This document shows, piece after piece, positions 53,842-62,622 of a stretch of DNA of 64,000 bases. Below the pieces are notes generated by a model. That model saw only the letters and a list, made by a program, of their open reading frames with translations, was not told where the DNA came from and searched no databases. The position numbers and the translations under genes are program-made. How positions within the stretch are numbered: position 1 is the first letter of the stretch; the number at the start of each line of letters is the position of its first letter. Origin of the DNA: Novosphingobium subterraneum (lineage in GTDB: Bacteria > Pseudomonadota > Alphaproteobacteria > Sphingomonadales > Sphingomonadaceae); NCBI RefSeq assembly GCF_000807925.1, contig NZ_JRVC01000007.1:62001-126000 (forward strand), read 5' to 3'.

Positions 53842-56418
53842 GTGGGCGAGGTTTTCAAGGTTGCGATCATCGGCTCGGGCCCGGCGGGCATGAGTGCTGC
53901 CGGCCGTGCGGCGCAGCTCGGCATGAGCCACGTGCTGCTTGAAAAGACCGATCACCTTTCGGACACGATCTACAAGTACCAGAAAGGCAAGCACGTGATG
54001 GCCACGCCATCGCAGCTTGTCCTGCGATCGGATCAGGAGTTCGACGCGGGCAAGAAGGAAGACATCCTCGACAAGTGGAACCGCCGCACCGCTGAGCTCG
54101 GCGTGAACGTGAAGTACAATGCCGAGGTGAAATCCATCAAGGGAACCGGCGCCCCGATTCCCGGCTCGGTACAGAAGATTGTCACGAGAGCGCGCGACGG
54201 GTCGACCACCACGACCGAGCTCCAGCGCTTCGCACCCCCCTATGCCATCGAGCTGACCAACGGCGAGACGGTCATGGCAGAAACCGTGGTCCTTGCCATC
54301 GGCACGCAGGGCAACCCGAACCTCATGCGCTGCCCCGGCGGCGATCTGCCGCATGTGACCTACCAGCTGGACGATCCCTACGCCGTGCTCGACCAGCATA
54401 TCGTTGTGGTCGGTACCGGTGACGCCGGGATCGAGAACGCGCGTGGCCTCGTCGAGGATCCGGCACAGGGCAACGTCGTCACGGTGCTCAACCGCAGTCC
54501 GAAATCGACCAACGTCCGCGAGAGCTTCGCCACCGCCAAGGAGCCCAATGCCAAGGCTCTGGTCGAGGATGACGCGGCAGGCAAGCTGACGATCCGCTAC
54601 GAGACCGAGACCAAGTCGATCGAGCCCGGCTGGATCACCCTGTCGACCCGCGACGGCGAGGAGCGCATCCGCTGCGACCGCATCATCGCGCGTATCGGTT
54701 CGGCGCCACCGCGCGCTTTCGTGGAAGGCTGCGGCATCGAGTTCGCCAGTGCCGACCGCCTCGCCTTCCCGACTCTGTCACCACAGTTCGAATCGACGGC
54801 GCCCGGCATTTTCGTGATCGGCGCGCTGGCGGGCTATCCGCTGATCAAGCACTGCATGAACCAGGGCTACGATGTCGTCGAGTTCATCAACGGCAATACC
54901 GAACTGAAACCGGCGGACGAGCCACTGCTCGAAGCCAAGTTTGCAGGCTTGCCGGGTAACCGTTCGGTCAATGACTGGCTCGAGTTCCTGCGGACGAATG
55001 TCACGATCCTCGATGGCATGACCACGTTGCAGCTGCGCGAATTCATGCTCGATTCGGCCGCGCGCGCCTACGCCAAGGGCGAGACGATCTTCGAGAAGAA
55101 CGATCCCGGGTCCTCCCTCTTCGCGATTGCCTCGGGCTCGGTTCACGTGCGGCTTGACCCCAACGATCCTACAAAGGTCGTGCCGATTCCCGCCGGCACG
55201 ATCTTCGGCGAAGTCGGCCTGATTTCCGGGCGCAAGCGTGGCGCCACGATTGTGGCGGCGGAAGACACCATCTGCGTTGAGATCAGCCGCAACGCCGCGC
55301 TCAAGCTGCAAAGCCAGGTGCCGACAGCCAAGCGCGCGATAGAGCGCATCTCGACCGAACGTCAGATCCTCCAGATGTTCGGTTCCGGGCTGACGAGCGC
55401 CGACATTGCGGAAGTGGTCGAGACCTCGAAGATCCTGCAGGTGCGCGCCGGTGACGCGATCATCCGGGAAGGCGAGGAAGACAAGGACATCTTTGTCATC
55501 CGTGTAGGCTCAATGGTCGTGGAAAAGGAAGTTGGCGGCAAGCCGGTGTTCCTGTCCTACCTGCCGGCCGGTTCCTACGTAGGCGAAATGGCGCTGATCG
55601 ATGGCGGGCGGCGCACGGCAACGGTGCGTGCTGCAATCAAGAGCGAGGTCATCAGAATCGATGGCGAGGCCTTCAGCCGCGTCCTTGCCGCCAAGCCCGC
55701 CCTGCTCGAACGCGCGCGCAAGGACATGGAAGTGCGCCGCGCCACGAATGCCTTCATCGAATCCAAGAAGGACAGCTTCTCGGGCGTGGTCGACCTCTAT
55801 TCCGAACAGGCCAAGTTCCTCGTCAGTCAGGGGTTGGGCGAAGCGACCGACGTCCTGCTGATCGATGAACGGCTCTGCGTCGGCTGTGACAACTGCGAAA
55901 AGGCCTGCGCCGACAGTCATGACGGGCTCTCGCGCCTCGATCGCGAGGCAGGCAAGAGCTTTGCTCATCTCCACGTGCCGACATCGTGCCGCCACTGCGA
56001 ACATCCGCATTGCATGGCGGATTGCCCGCCCAACGCGATCCATCGCGGACCTGATGGCGAGGTGTTCATCAACGATACCTGCATCGGCTGCGGCAACTGT
56101 CAGCGTAACTGCCCCTACGGCGTGATCCGCATGGACAAGGTGCCGCCAAAGAAGCCCTCGCTGCTGTCATGGCTGTTCTTCGGCTCGGGCCCGGGGCCGG
56201 GCGAGCCACCTTACAAGTGGTCGAAGAAGAACACCAAGTACACTGGCGATCCCGCAGTCGACGAACTGCTCGACCGCAAGAAAGCGATCAAGTGCGACAT
56301 GTGCGCCGGGATCGAAGGCGGCCCGAGCTGCGTCCGCGCCTGCCCGACCGGCGCTGCCATCCGCGTATCGCCCGACGAATTCCTGACCGTCGCGCGGCTC
56401 GAGAACGAGGGGGTCTGA
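53842..56418 (+). CDS. FAD/NAD(P) oxidoreductase - double cNMP-binding - 4x[4Fe-4S] ferredoxin fusion
   Basis: An 858-residue cytoplasmic fusion. Residues 6-30 are the FAD fold (VAIIGSGPAGMSAAGRAAQL), 186-202 the NAD(P) fold (HIVVVGTGDAGIENARGL) and 323-331 the FAD end (IFVIGALAG), as in thioredoxin-reductase-like enzymes, but without a CxxC redox pair. Two cyclic-nucleotide domains follow at about 395-495 (FGEVGLISGRKRGATI) and 515-625 (GEMALIDGGRRTATV); the second keeps the phosphate-binding Arg. Residues 670-850 hold 16 cysteines in four groups (679-689, 716-728, 747-757, 818-834), enough for four [4Fe-4S] clusters. The start is GTG 53842, with GGGGGA nine bases upstream. Confidence 0.85.
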   Translation: MGEVFKVAIIGSGPAGMSAAGRAAQLGMSHVLLEKTDHLSDTIYKYQKGKHVMATPSQLVLRSDQEFDAGKKEDILDKWNRRTAELGVNVKYNAEVKSIKGTGAPIPGSVQKIVTRARDGSTTTTELQRFAPPYAIELTNGETVMAETVVLAIGTQGNPNLMRCPGGDLPHVTYQLDDPYAVLDQHIVVVGTGDAGIENARGLVEDPAQGNVVTVLNRSPKSTNVRESFATAKEPNAKALVEDDAAGKLTIRYETETKSIEPGWITLSTRDGEERIRCDRIIARIGSAPPRAFVEGCGIEFASADRLAFPTLSPQFESTAPGIFVIGALAGYPLIKHCMNQGYDVVEFINGNTELKPADEPLLEAKFAGLPGNRSVNDWLEFLRTNVTILDGMTTLQLREFMLDSAARAYAKGETIFEKNDPGSSLFAIASGSVHVRLDPNDPTKVVPIPAGTIFGEVGLISGRKRGATIVAAEDTICVEISRNAALKLQSQVPTAKRAIERISTERQILQMFGSGLTSADIAEVVETSKILQVRAGDAIIREGEEDKDIFVIRVGSMVVEKEVGGKPVFLSYLPAGSYVGEMALIDGGRRTATVRAAIKSEVIRIDGEAFSRVLAAKPALLERARKDMEVRRATNAFIESKKDSFSGVVDLYSEQAKFLVSQGLGEATDVLLIDERLCVGCDNCEKACADSHDGLSRLDREAGKSFAHLHVPTSCRHCEHPHCMADCPPNAIHRGPDGEVFINDTCIGCGNCQRNCPYGVIRMDKVPPKKPSLLSWLFFGSGPGPGEPPYKWSKKNTKYTGDPAVDELLDRKKAIKCDMCAGIEGGPSCVRACPTGAAIRVSPDEFLTVARLENEGV

Positions 56419-56422
56419 GCCG

Positions 56423-57319
56423 ATGGCATCCGTTGCACCACGCAAGCGTACCGGCGCCACCCGCCAGCGCACATCCACGCACGAGGGCTTTCTTACGCAC
56501 CGGAACCTGTTCTGGGGCAAGCTTTCGGCCCTGCTGGCGGTCGCTCTGATCGCCCTTTACATCTTCGTGCCGCTTCCGGGCACGCACTTCGGTTCAAGCT
56601 GGCTGGGCTATACGCTCGGCACGATCGGTGTGCTGCTGATCTTGTGGCTGACGATGCTCGGCATGCGCAAGCGCGCAATTACCCCGGGGCGCTGGAGCCT
56701 GAAGGGATGGACTTCAGCCCATGTCTACCTCGGCCTGTGCCTGACAGTGATCGGTACGCTCCATTCGGGCTTTCACCTTGGCTGGAACGTCCATACTCTG
56801 GCCTGGGCGCTGATGCTGATCGTGATCGGATCGGGCATCTTCGGCATCTGGGTCTATGCCACGCTGCCGCAGGCGCTGTCAGCCAACCGCTATGACGAAG
56901 AAGGCGCGATCACCGAAAAGCAGATGATCGAAGCGCTGCGCTCGCTTGATCGCCAGATCCACGATGCTGCCCAGCCGCTCGACCCTGAAACGGCGACGCT
57001 CGTCGGCAAGAGCCTTGATGAAGATCCGTTCGCTGGCAGTTTCTGGAACCGCATCACCGGCAAATACCCCCGATGCGCCACGCGTAGCACGGCAGCGGAA
57101 CTGCGGCGGCTGCGGGCCTATCGCCCGCGCATTGCCAACGATCCGCTCGACAAGATCGATGCCCTGCTTACGCGCAAGGAGGCGATGCTCGGTCGAATGC
57201 GACGGCACCTGAAGCTGAAATCCTGGCTGCAGGCATGGCTCTACATTCACGTGCCCGTGACATTTGCGCTGATCGCGGCGCTTTCCGCCCATATCGTCAG
57301 CGTCTTCTTCTACTGGTGA
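56423..57319 (+). CDS. Five-helix membrane protein, putative b-type cytochrome
   Basis: A 298-residue membrane protein four bases after the fusion gene. Helices are near 33-50, 60-79, 98-115, 123-147 and 270-297, with a large soluble insert (150-268) of charged helices. Six histidines lie at 100, 114, 118, 124, 276 and 290. The pairs His100/His114 and His276/His290 are both spaced 14 apart, the offset of bis-His haem b ligands in cytochrome b helices. It would carry electrons across the membrane between the cytoplasmic fusion and the c-haem protein. Family membership is not recognised; haem binding is inferred. Confidence 0.7.
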   Translation: MASVAPRKRTGATRQRTSTHEGFLTHRNLFWGKLSALLAVALIALYIFVPLPGTHFGSSWLGYTLGTIGVLLILWLTMLGMRKRAITPGRWSLKGWTSAHVYLGLCLTVIGTLHSGFHLGWNVHTLAWALMLIVIGSGIFGIWVYATLPQALSANRYDEEGAITEKQMIEALRSLDRQIHDAAQPLDPETATLVGKSLDEDPFAGSFWNRITGKYPRCATRSTAAELRRLRAYRPRIANDPLDKIDALLTRKEAMLGRMRRHLKLKSWLQAWLYIHVPVTFALIAALSAHIVSVFFYW

Positions 57320-57326
57320 GCGCAAG

Positions 57327-59210
57327 ATGAGCTTTCTAGTCCGTCAGATCGCGCTCAAGTCCAGTGGCGAGGAGATCGTCCGGCCGTCCACGGTCGAAGG
57401 CGATGTTCTCACCATCGGCCGTGATGCCGCATGCGACATCCACCTGCCCGACCTTGCCGTCGATCCGCGCCATGCACAGGTCACGCGCGCCGCGGACGGC
57501 AGCCTGATTATCGCCTCGATCGGAGCGCAGCCGTTCGAGGTCAACGGCCGCAGCACGACGCAATGTCCGCTGGATCCGCTGGCGGGCGCGGAACTGACCT
57601 TTGGTGGTCACCGCATTGCCGTTTCGGTTGATCCTGAGTCGGGGGCGGCAACCTTCACCGTTCGCCGCGTCGAGGCAGTTTCGGACTCGGCCGAGGACAA
57701 GGACATCGCCACCGTCTACACGCTCAAGGGCCTGCTGCCCGGCAAGCGCATGTCGGCGTGGACCTTTGCCATACTGGTCCTGGTTTCGTTCCTCGCCTTC
57801 CCGATCTACAGCTACATGACCTACAAGCCGCTGGCGATGCAGGAGAAGGCGCGCCGGCCCGATGGCTTCCATGCCGACCAGACCTGGTCCTCGGGGCCGT
57901 TGAGCCTTGCCCACAAGAACCTGGGTGGAGATTGCCAGGCCTGCCACACGCAGGCCTTTGTCGCGGTGACTGACAACGCATGCCTGACCTGCCACACCAA
58001 GGACGCGCACGATCACATCGCGGACAAGGGGCGGCTGCTGAAGGCGCGCGGCGAACCATCCGGCATGGCCGCGATCCAGCGTGCGGTGGCCAGTGCCTTC
58101 AATCGCCCGGCTGGCAGGTGTGTGGATTGTCACACTGAGCATGAGGGGGCGGGTGCTATGCCGGCCACCCAGCAGAAGTTCTGCGCGGACTGCCACAACG
58201 GAATGAAGGGTCGCTTGCCGGACACGAAGATCGCCGATGCCGCCGATTTCGGAACGGCCCATCCCCAGTTCAAGCCGATGATCATCAGCGGCATGAACGG
58301 CAGGAAGCCCCTTTTCCAGCGTGCCGGCTGGACGCCGGGGCTGACCGAGAACAACGGCCTGAAATTCACCCATGGCCAGCATCTGTCGAAGACCAACGGC
58401 ATCGCGCAGATGGTGCGCCGCATGCCAGGACGCTTTGCCGCCGGCGATGCGCTGCAGTGCAAGGATTGCCACAAGGCCGATGCCACCGGCACCCGCTTCA
58501 AGCCGGTAGTGATGGAAGATTCCTGCCAGTCCTGCCATTCGTTGAGCTTCGACCAGGTCGGCGGCACCTTCCGAACCTTGCGGCATGGCGAGCCTGAACT
58601 GGTGGTCGCCGATCTGCGCGCATTCTATCGTGGCGGCGCTCCGGCGCGTCCGGCCAACCTGTCGGGCCTCGCTCGCCGCGTGCCAGGCGACGCTGCGCTG
58701 CGTTCCACTGCGGCCGACTATGCCCGCGCGGTGAGGTTCTATCCGACGCGCGCCGAACAGGCGGTGGCGCAAGTCTTCTCAAATGGCGGCATGTGCTACG
58801 ATTGCCATACCGTCACGCGCGGCGGTTCTGCGGCAAGCGGGGGCTTTGCCGTCCAGCCGGTCGCACAGAACGATCGCTATTACCACAAGGGCTGGTTCGA
58901 CCATAAGCCGCACAGCAAGAGCGATTGCGCCGATTGCCACGTCAATGCCGCTACTTCGAACAAGGCGAGCGATCTGCTCGTCCCTGGGATTGACGGGAAG
59001 GGCGGCTGCCGTTCCTGCCATGTCGGCGGCGAGGGAGCGAAGCTTGCATCCGTATCCGTGAAAGACCCGGTCGATTCCTCCTGCGCCATGTGCCACTCCT
59101 ACCACATGGATGCGGGCGCTCCCTGGGCGCCCAAGAAGGACCGCAAGAAGGACGTGGCGCAAACCGTGGCCGTGGCTGAAAGGCCCCGTTTCCCGGTGAA
59201 GCTGCGCTAG
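57327..59210 (+). CDS. FHA-domain deca-haem cytochrome c, membrane-anchored
   Basis: A 627-residue protein in three parts. Residues 1-115 are an FHA fold (Gly31-Arg32, His49, Asn73-Gly74), but the usual phosphothreonine-binding Ser is Asp46. Residues 142-164 are a membrane helix. Residues 200-600 carry ten CxxCH haem motifs, at 203, 219, 265, 286, 378, 400, 490, 534, 561 and 586. The FHA part is expected in the cytoplasm and the haems in the periplasm. Haem attachment needs the Ccm system; a CcmI-like protein is divergent from this operon. The gene begins eight bases after the membrane-protein gene. Confidence 0.85.
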   Translation: MSFLVRQIALKSSGEEIVRPSTVEGDVLTIGRDAACDIHLPDLAVDPRHAQVTRAADGSLIIASIGAQPFEVNGRSTTQCPLDPLAGAELTFGGHRIAVSVDPESGAATFTVRRVEAVSDSAEDKDIATVYTLKGLLPGKRMSAWTFAILVLVSFLAFPIYSYMTYKPLAMQEKARRPDGFHADQTWSSGPLSLAHKNLGGDCQACHTQAFVAVTDNACLTCHTKDAHDHIADKGRLLKARGEPSGMAAIQRAVASAFNRPAGRCVDCHTEHEGAGAMPATQQKFCADCHNGMKGRLPDTKIADAADFGTAHPQFKPMIISGMNGRKPLFQRAGWTPGLTENNGLKFTHGQHLSKTNGIAQMVRRMPGRFAAGDALQCKDCHKADATGTRFKPVVMEDSCQSCHSLSFDQVGGTFRTLRHGEPELVVADLRAFYRGGAPARPANLSGLARRVPGDAALRSTAADYARAVRFYPTRAEQAVAQVFSNGGMCYDCHTVTRGGSAASGGFAVQPVAQNDRYYHKGWFDHKPHSKSDCADCHVNAATSNKASDLLVPGIDGKGGCRSCHVGGEGAKLASVSVKDPVDSSCAMCHSYHMDAGAPWAPKKDRKKDVAQTVAVAERPRFPVKLR

Positions 59211-59230
59211 CGCGCCGGAACGGGGGGAAG

Positions 59231-60082
59231 ATGCTGATCGCACAGGTCACCGATATTCACCTGGGGTTCGAGCCTGACTCGCCCGGTGAATTCAACCGGC
59301 AGCGGCTTGACCGCGTGCTGGGGGAGCTGGCCGCGATGCAGCCGCGCCCGGATTTGCTGCTGGCGACCGGTGACCTGATCGATCGCGGCGACAAGGCCAG
59401 CTACGAACGCTTGCGCGAAGCCTTCTCGGGCCTGCCATTCCCGGTCCACTATGCGCTTGGCAACCATGATGAGCGTGCCACTTTCCGCGAGGTTTTCCCC
59501 GAGATCACCTTTGACGGTGGCTTTCTCCAATATGTCGTGGAAGCCGGACCGCTACGCCTGATCGTGCTCGATACGCTCGAGGAAGGTCGCCACGGTGGAG
59601 CCTTCTGCGAGGCTCGGGCCGATTGGCTCAGAGCGCGGCTCGACGAGGCGCCAGAGGCGCGCACGCTGATCGTCCAGCACCACCCCCCGGTGGAGGTCGG
59701 CATTCCCTGGATGAACACCGATCCTGCCGAACCATGGGTCGAACGACTGGCGGCATGCCTGCGCGGCAGAAGCAACATCATCGGTATCGTCTGTGGCCAT
59801 ATCCATCGCGCCATCAGCACGGCATGGGAGGGCACGATTGTCGCCACATGCCCGTCGACGGCGCCGCAAGTCGCGCTGGACCTGCGCCCGATCGATCCAG
59901 ATTGCCCGGATGAGCGCAACCTGATCATTGCCGATCCACCGGGTTATGCGCTGCACTGGTTCAACGGCCGTGAACTGGTGACGCACTGGGACACGGCAGA
60001 GGACCATCAGGTTCTCGCGCGCTATGATGCCAACCTGCAGGGCATGATCCAGCACATGCTGGCCGAGCGTCCCGGCGCTTGA
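59231..60082 (+). CDS. CpdA-like cyclic-nucleotide phosphodiesterase
   Basis: A 283-residue class III phosphodiesterase. The two-metal site is complete: DIHLG, GDLIDRG, GNHDER, HHPP and GHIHRA, in the order and spacing of CpdA and Rv0805. The family hydrolyses 3',5'-cAMP and related cyclic or phosphodiester substrates in the cytoplasm. It lies 20 bases after the ten-haem cytochrome gene. Because the first gene of the operon has two cNMP-binding domains, this enzyme may set the level of the same ligand. It is convergent with rpoN. Confidence 0.87.
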   Translation: MLIAQVTDIHLGFEPDSPGEFNRQRLDRVLGELAAMQPRPDLLLATGDLIDRGDKASYERLREAFSGLPFPVHYALGNHDERATFREVFPEITFDGGFLQYVVEAGPLRLIVLDTLEEGRHGGAFCEARADWLRARLDEAPEARTLIVQHHPPVEVGIPWMNTDPAEPWVERLAACLRGRSNIIGIVCGHIHRAISTAWEGTIVATCPSTAPQVALDLRPIDPDCPDERNLIIADPPGYALHWFNGRELVTHWDTAEDHQVLARYDANLQGMIQHMLAERPGA

Positions 60083-60086
60083 GCGC

Positions 60087-61574
60087 CTAGCGGACCGCCG
60101 CCAGCGCTTTCTGGCGCCGCCGTTGCACCGAACTGCCGAGCCCAATTGCCTCGCGATACTTCGCCACGGTGCGCCTGGCGAGGTCGAAACCCTTGGCTTT
60201 CAAGAGATCGACAAGGGCATCGTCCGAAAGGATCGCCTTGGGATCTTCGGCATCGATCAATTGCCGGATCGCGGCCTTGACCGCTTCGGCCGAAGCGCCT
60301 TCGCCGTCCGAAGAGCCTACGCCGGATGTGAAGAAATACTTCAGCTCGAATGTGCCACGCTCGCAATGCAGGTACTTGTTCGAGGTGACGCGGCTGACAG
60401 TCGATTCATGCATCGAGATCGCTTCGGCCACGGTCTTGAGCGTGAGCGGGCGCAAGTGCGCAACGCCATGCCGGAAGAAGCCGTCCTGTTGCTTTACCAG
60501 TTCCGATGCCACCTTGAGGATCGTCTTCTGACGCTGGTCGAGCGCTTTCAGCAGCCAGTTGGCGTCCGCCAGCTTGTCGCCCAACCAAGCCTTGGCGTCC
60601 TTGCTGATGCAGGCCCCTCGCATCTCGACATAGTAGCTGCGGTTGACGACCAGGCGCGGCAGGGTCGCCTGGTTGAGCGCGATGTTCCACCCGTCCCTTG
60701 TCGCGCGCACCAGGATGTCCGGCACGACGGCTTCTGCAGCGCCACCACCGAAGCGCAGGCCGGGACGGGGATCGTAGCTGCGCAACTCGGCCAGCATGTC
60801 GGCGAAATCTTCGTCATCGACCTGGCACAACCGCTTGAGCCGCGCGATCTCGCCGCGCGCGACGAGGTCCAGGTTGTCTATCAGCCGGGCCATGCAGGGA
60901 TCGTAGCGATCGGCCTCCTTGGCTTGCAGCGCGATGCACTCGGCAAGGTTGCGCGCGCCGACGCCAGTGGGGTCGAGCGTCTGCACCAGCGTCAATGCGC
61001 GTTCGACGACGACGAGTGAAAGCCCGAGCGCTTCGGCAATTTCGCCAAGTGGAATGCCGATGTAGCCTGCCTCGTCCAGCTGATCGATCAGCCAGCGTGC
61101 GACGAACAGCATTTGCGGGTCCGAAGTGATCGCGCCAATCTGTGCATGCAGATGCTCGGCCAGCGTCTGCTCGAAGCGGCCATGCTCGTCGATATCCGGG
61201 CCTTCGCCGCCTGCCGATAAGTCGCGCGAGGAGGAAAGCTCGAATGCGCCAGCATCGCCAGTGTCGCGGTCGCGGTCGAGCGCGGAGACGTCGATGTCGA
61301 GAGGTCGATCTTCCTCGACCCGACCTTCAGAGACCAGCTGGTCAACCGGCGAGGATTCCAGATGCGTCCGCCGCAGCTCCTCGGGCAGGGTCTCCACCGG
61401 TTCTGTTGGAGAAGGCTCGCCAATCTCCAACAGCGGATTGGCTTCGAGCGCCTCGCCGATGAAGGTTTCCACCTCGAGGTTCGATAACGCCAGCAGCTTG
61501 ATCGCCTGCTGGAGTTGCGGCGTCATCACCAGCGACTGGGTCTGCCTGATGTCCAGCCGAGGCCCGAGCGCCAT
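60087..61574 (-). CDS. rpoN: RNA polymerase sigma-54 factor RpoN
   Basis: A 495-residue sigma-54. The N-terminal activator-interacting region begins LDIRQTQSLVMTPQLQQAIK; the core-binding and HTH regions follow (LTLKTVAEAISMHESTVSRV near 370), and the RpoN box ARRTVAKYREAIG lies close to the C-terminus. It directs transcription from -24/-12 promoters, for nitrogen and other pathways. Together with glnD it marks the nitrogen network in this window. It is downstream of lptB on the same strand, 43 bases away, the usual alphaproteobacterial order. Confidence 0.95.
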   Translation of the reverse strand: MALGPRLDIRQTQSLVMTPQLQQAIKLLALSNLEVETFIGEALEANPLLEIGEPSPTEPVETLPEELRRTHLESSPVDQLVSEGRVEEDRPLDIDVSALDRDRDTGDAGAFELSSSRDLSAGGEGPDIDEHGRFEQTLAEHLHAQIGAITSDPQMLFVARWLIDQLDEAGYIGIPLGEIAEALGLSLVVVERALTLVQTLDPTGVGARNLAECIALQAKEADRYDPCMARLIDNLDLVARGEIARLKRLCQVDDEDFADMLAELRSYDPRPGLRFGGGAAEAVVPDILVRATRDGWNIALNQATLPRLVVNRSYYVEMRGACISKDAKAWLGDKLADANWLLKALDQRQKTILKVASELVKQQDGFFRHGVAHLRPLTLKTVAEAISMHESTVSRVTSNKYLHCERGTFELKYFFTSGVGSSDGEGASAEAVKAAIRQLIDAEDPKAILSDDALVDLLKAKGFDLARRTVAKYREAIGLGSSVQRRRQKALAAVR

Positions 61575-61617
61575 CTCTCAGACTCCCCCCGAGTCCCGCA
61601 TCAGTTGCGGCTCTGTC

Positions 61618-62394
61618 TCACAGGGTGAAACCCTCGCCCAGATAGAGCCTGCGGACGTTGGCGTCGGCAACAAGCGCTTCGGGGCTGCCTGCAAAAAGTA
61701 CCTGCCCGCCGTAGATGATACAGGCGCGATCCACGATATCGAGTGTTTCGCGCACGTTGTGGTCGGTGATCAGGACGCCGATACCGCGCCCCTTGAGGTC
61801 CTTTACCAGATGGCGGATGTCGCTGATCGAAAGCGGGTCAATCCCGGCGAAGGGCTCGTCCAGCAGGATGATCGACGGGCGCGCCGCCAAGGCGCGGGCG
61901 ATCTCGCAGCGCCTGCGCTCCCCGCCTGAAAGCGCCATGGCCGGGCTGGAGCGCAGCCGGGTCAGCCCGAATTCGTCGAGCAGACGTTCAAGCTCGGAGT
62001 CGCGGGTCGCCTTGTCCGGCTCGATCAGTTCGAGCACGGTTGAAATGTTCTGCTCGACAGTCATGCCGCGGAAAATCGAGGTTTCCTGCGGCAGGTACCC
62101 GAGGCCGAGGATTGAGCGCCGGTACATCGGCAGCTTGGTGATATCGACACCATCGAGCAGGATGCGGCCCGAATCAGGGCGCACGAGACCCATGATCGAA
62201 TAGAAGCAGGTGGTCTTTCCCGCGCCGTTGGGGCCCAGCAGGCCCAGCACCTCGCCCTTGCCAACGGAAAGGGAGATGTCGGTGAGAACCGCGCGCTTGT
62301 CATAGGATTTGGCGATCGACACGACTTCGAGCCCGCCCTGCGGGATCGGCGGGGCGGCATTCGCGGGTGCGGCAGTCTTTTCGATCACGGTCAT
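61618..62394 (-). CDS. lptB: LPS export ABC transporter ATPase LptB
   Basis: A 258-residue LptB, the ATPase that powers LPS transport to the outer membrane with LptFG. Walker A is GLLGPNGAGKTTCFYSIMGL, the signature ALSGGERRRCEIARALAARP and Walker B IILLDEPFAGIDPLS, followed by GVLITDHNVRETL. An N-terminal stretch of about 20 residues is extra compared with E. coli. lptC and lptA, often just upstream, are not here: the next gene upstream is on the other strand. Confidence 0.95.
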   Translation of the reverse strand: MTVIEKTAAPANAAPPIPQGGLEVVSIAKSYDKRAVLTDISLSVGKGEVLGLLGPNGAGKTTCFYSIMGLVRPDSGRILLDGVDITKLPMYRRSILGLGYLPQETSIFRGMTVEQNISTVLELIEPDKATRDSELERLLDEFGLTRLRSSPAMALSGGERRRCEIARALAARPSIILLDEPFAGIDPLSISDIRHLVKDLKGRGIGVLITDHNVRETLDIVDRACIIYGGQVLFAGSPEALVADANVRRLYLGEGFTL

Positions 62395-62622
62395 CGCTTC
62401 GGCTCTGCAGTTTCAGGCGCTTGGTCCTTCCATTAACGCCTCATCGCGATGCGGCAAACCCCGCGCCGCGCATTTGGCAGGATTTATGCATGGTCTGCCT
62501 TGTCGAGACGTGAACGCGCAAGTCGTGCCTCGGCGGAACACTCCAGATTGGAATTGATCTTGCAGGTTCGCCTGCCGCATGATCTACTGCTTTCGGAGCA
62601 GGGTAGCACAAGGAACGGAGCC

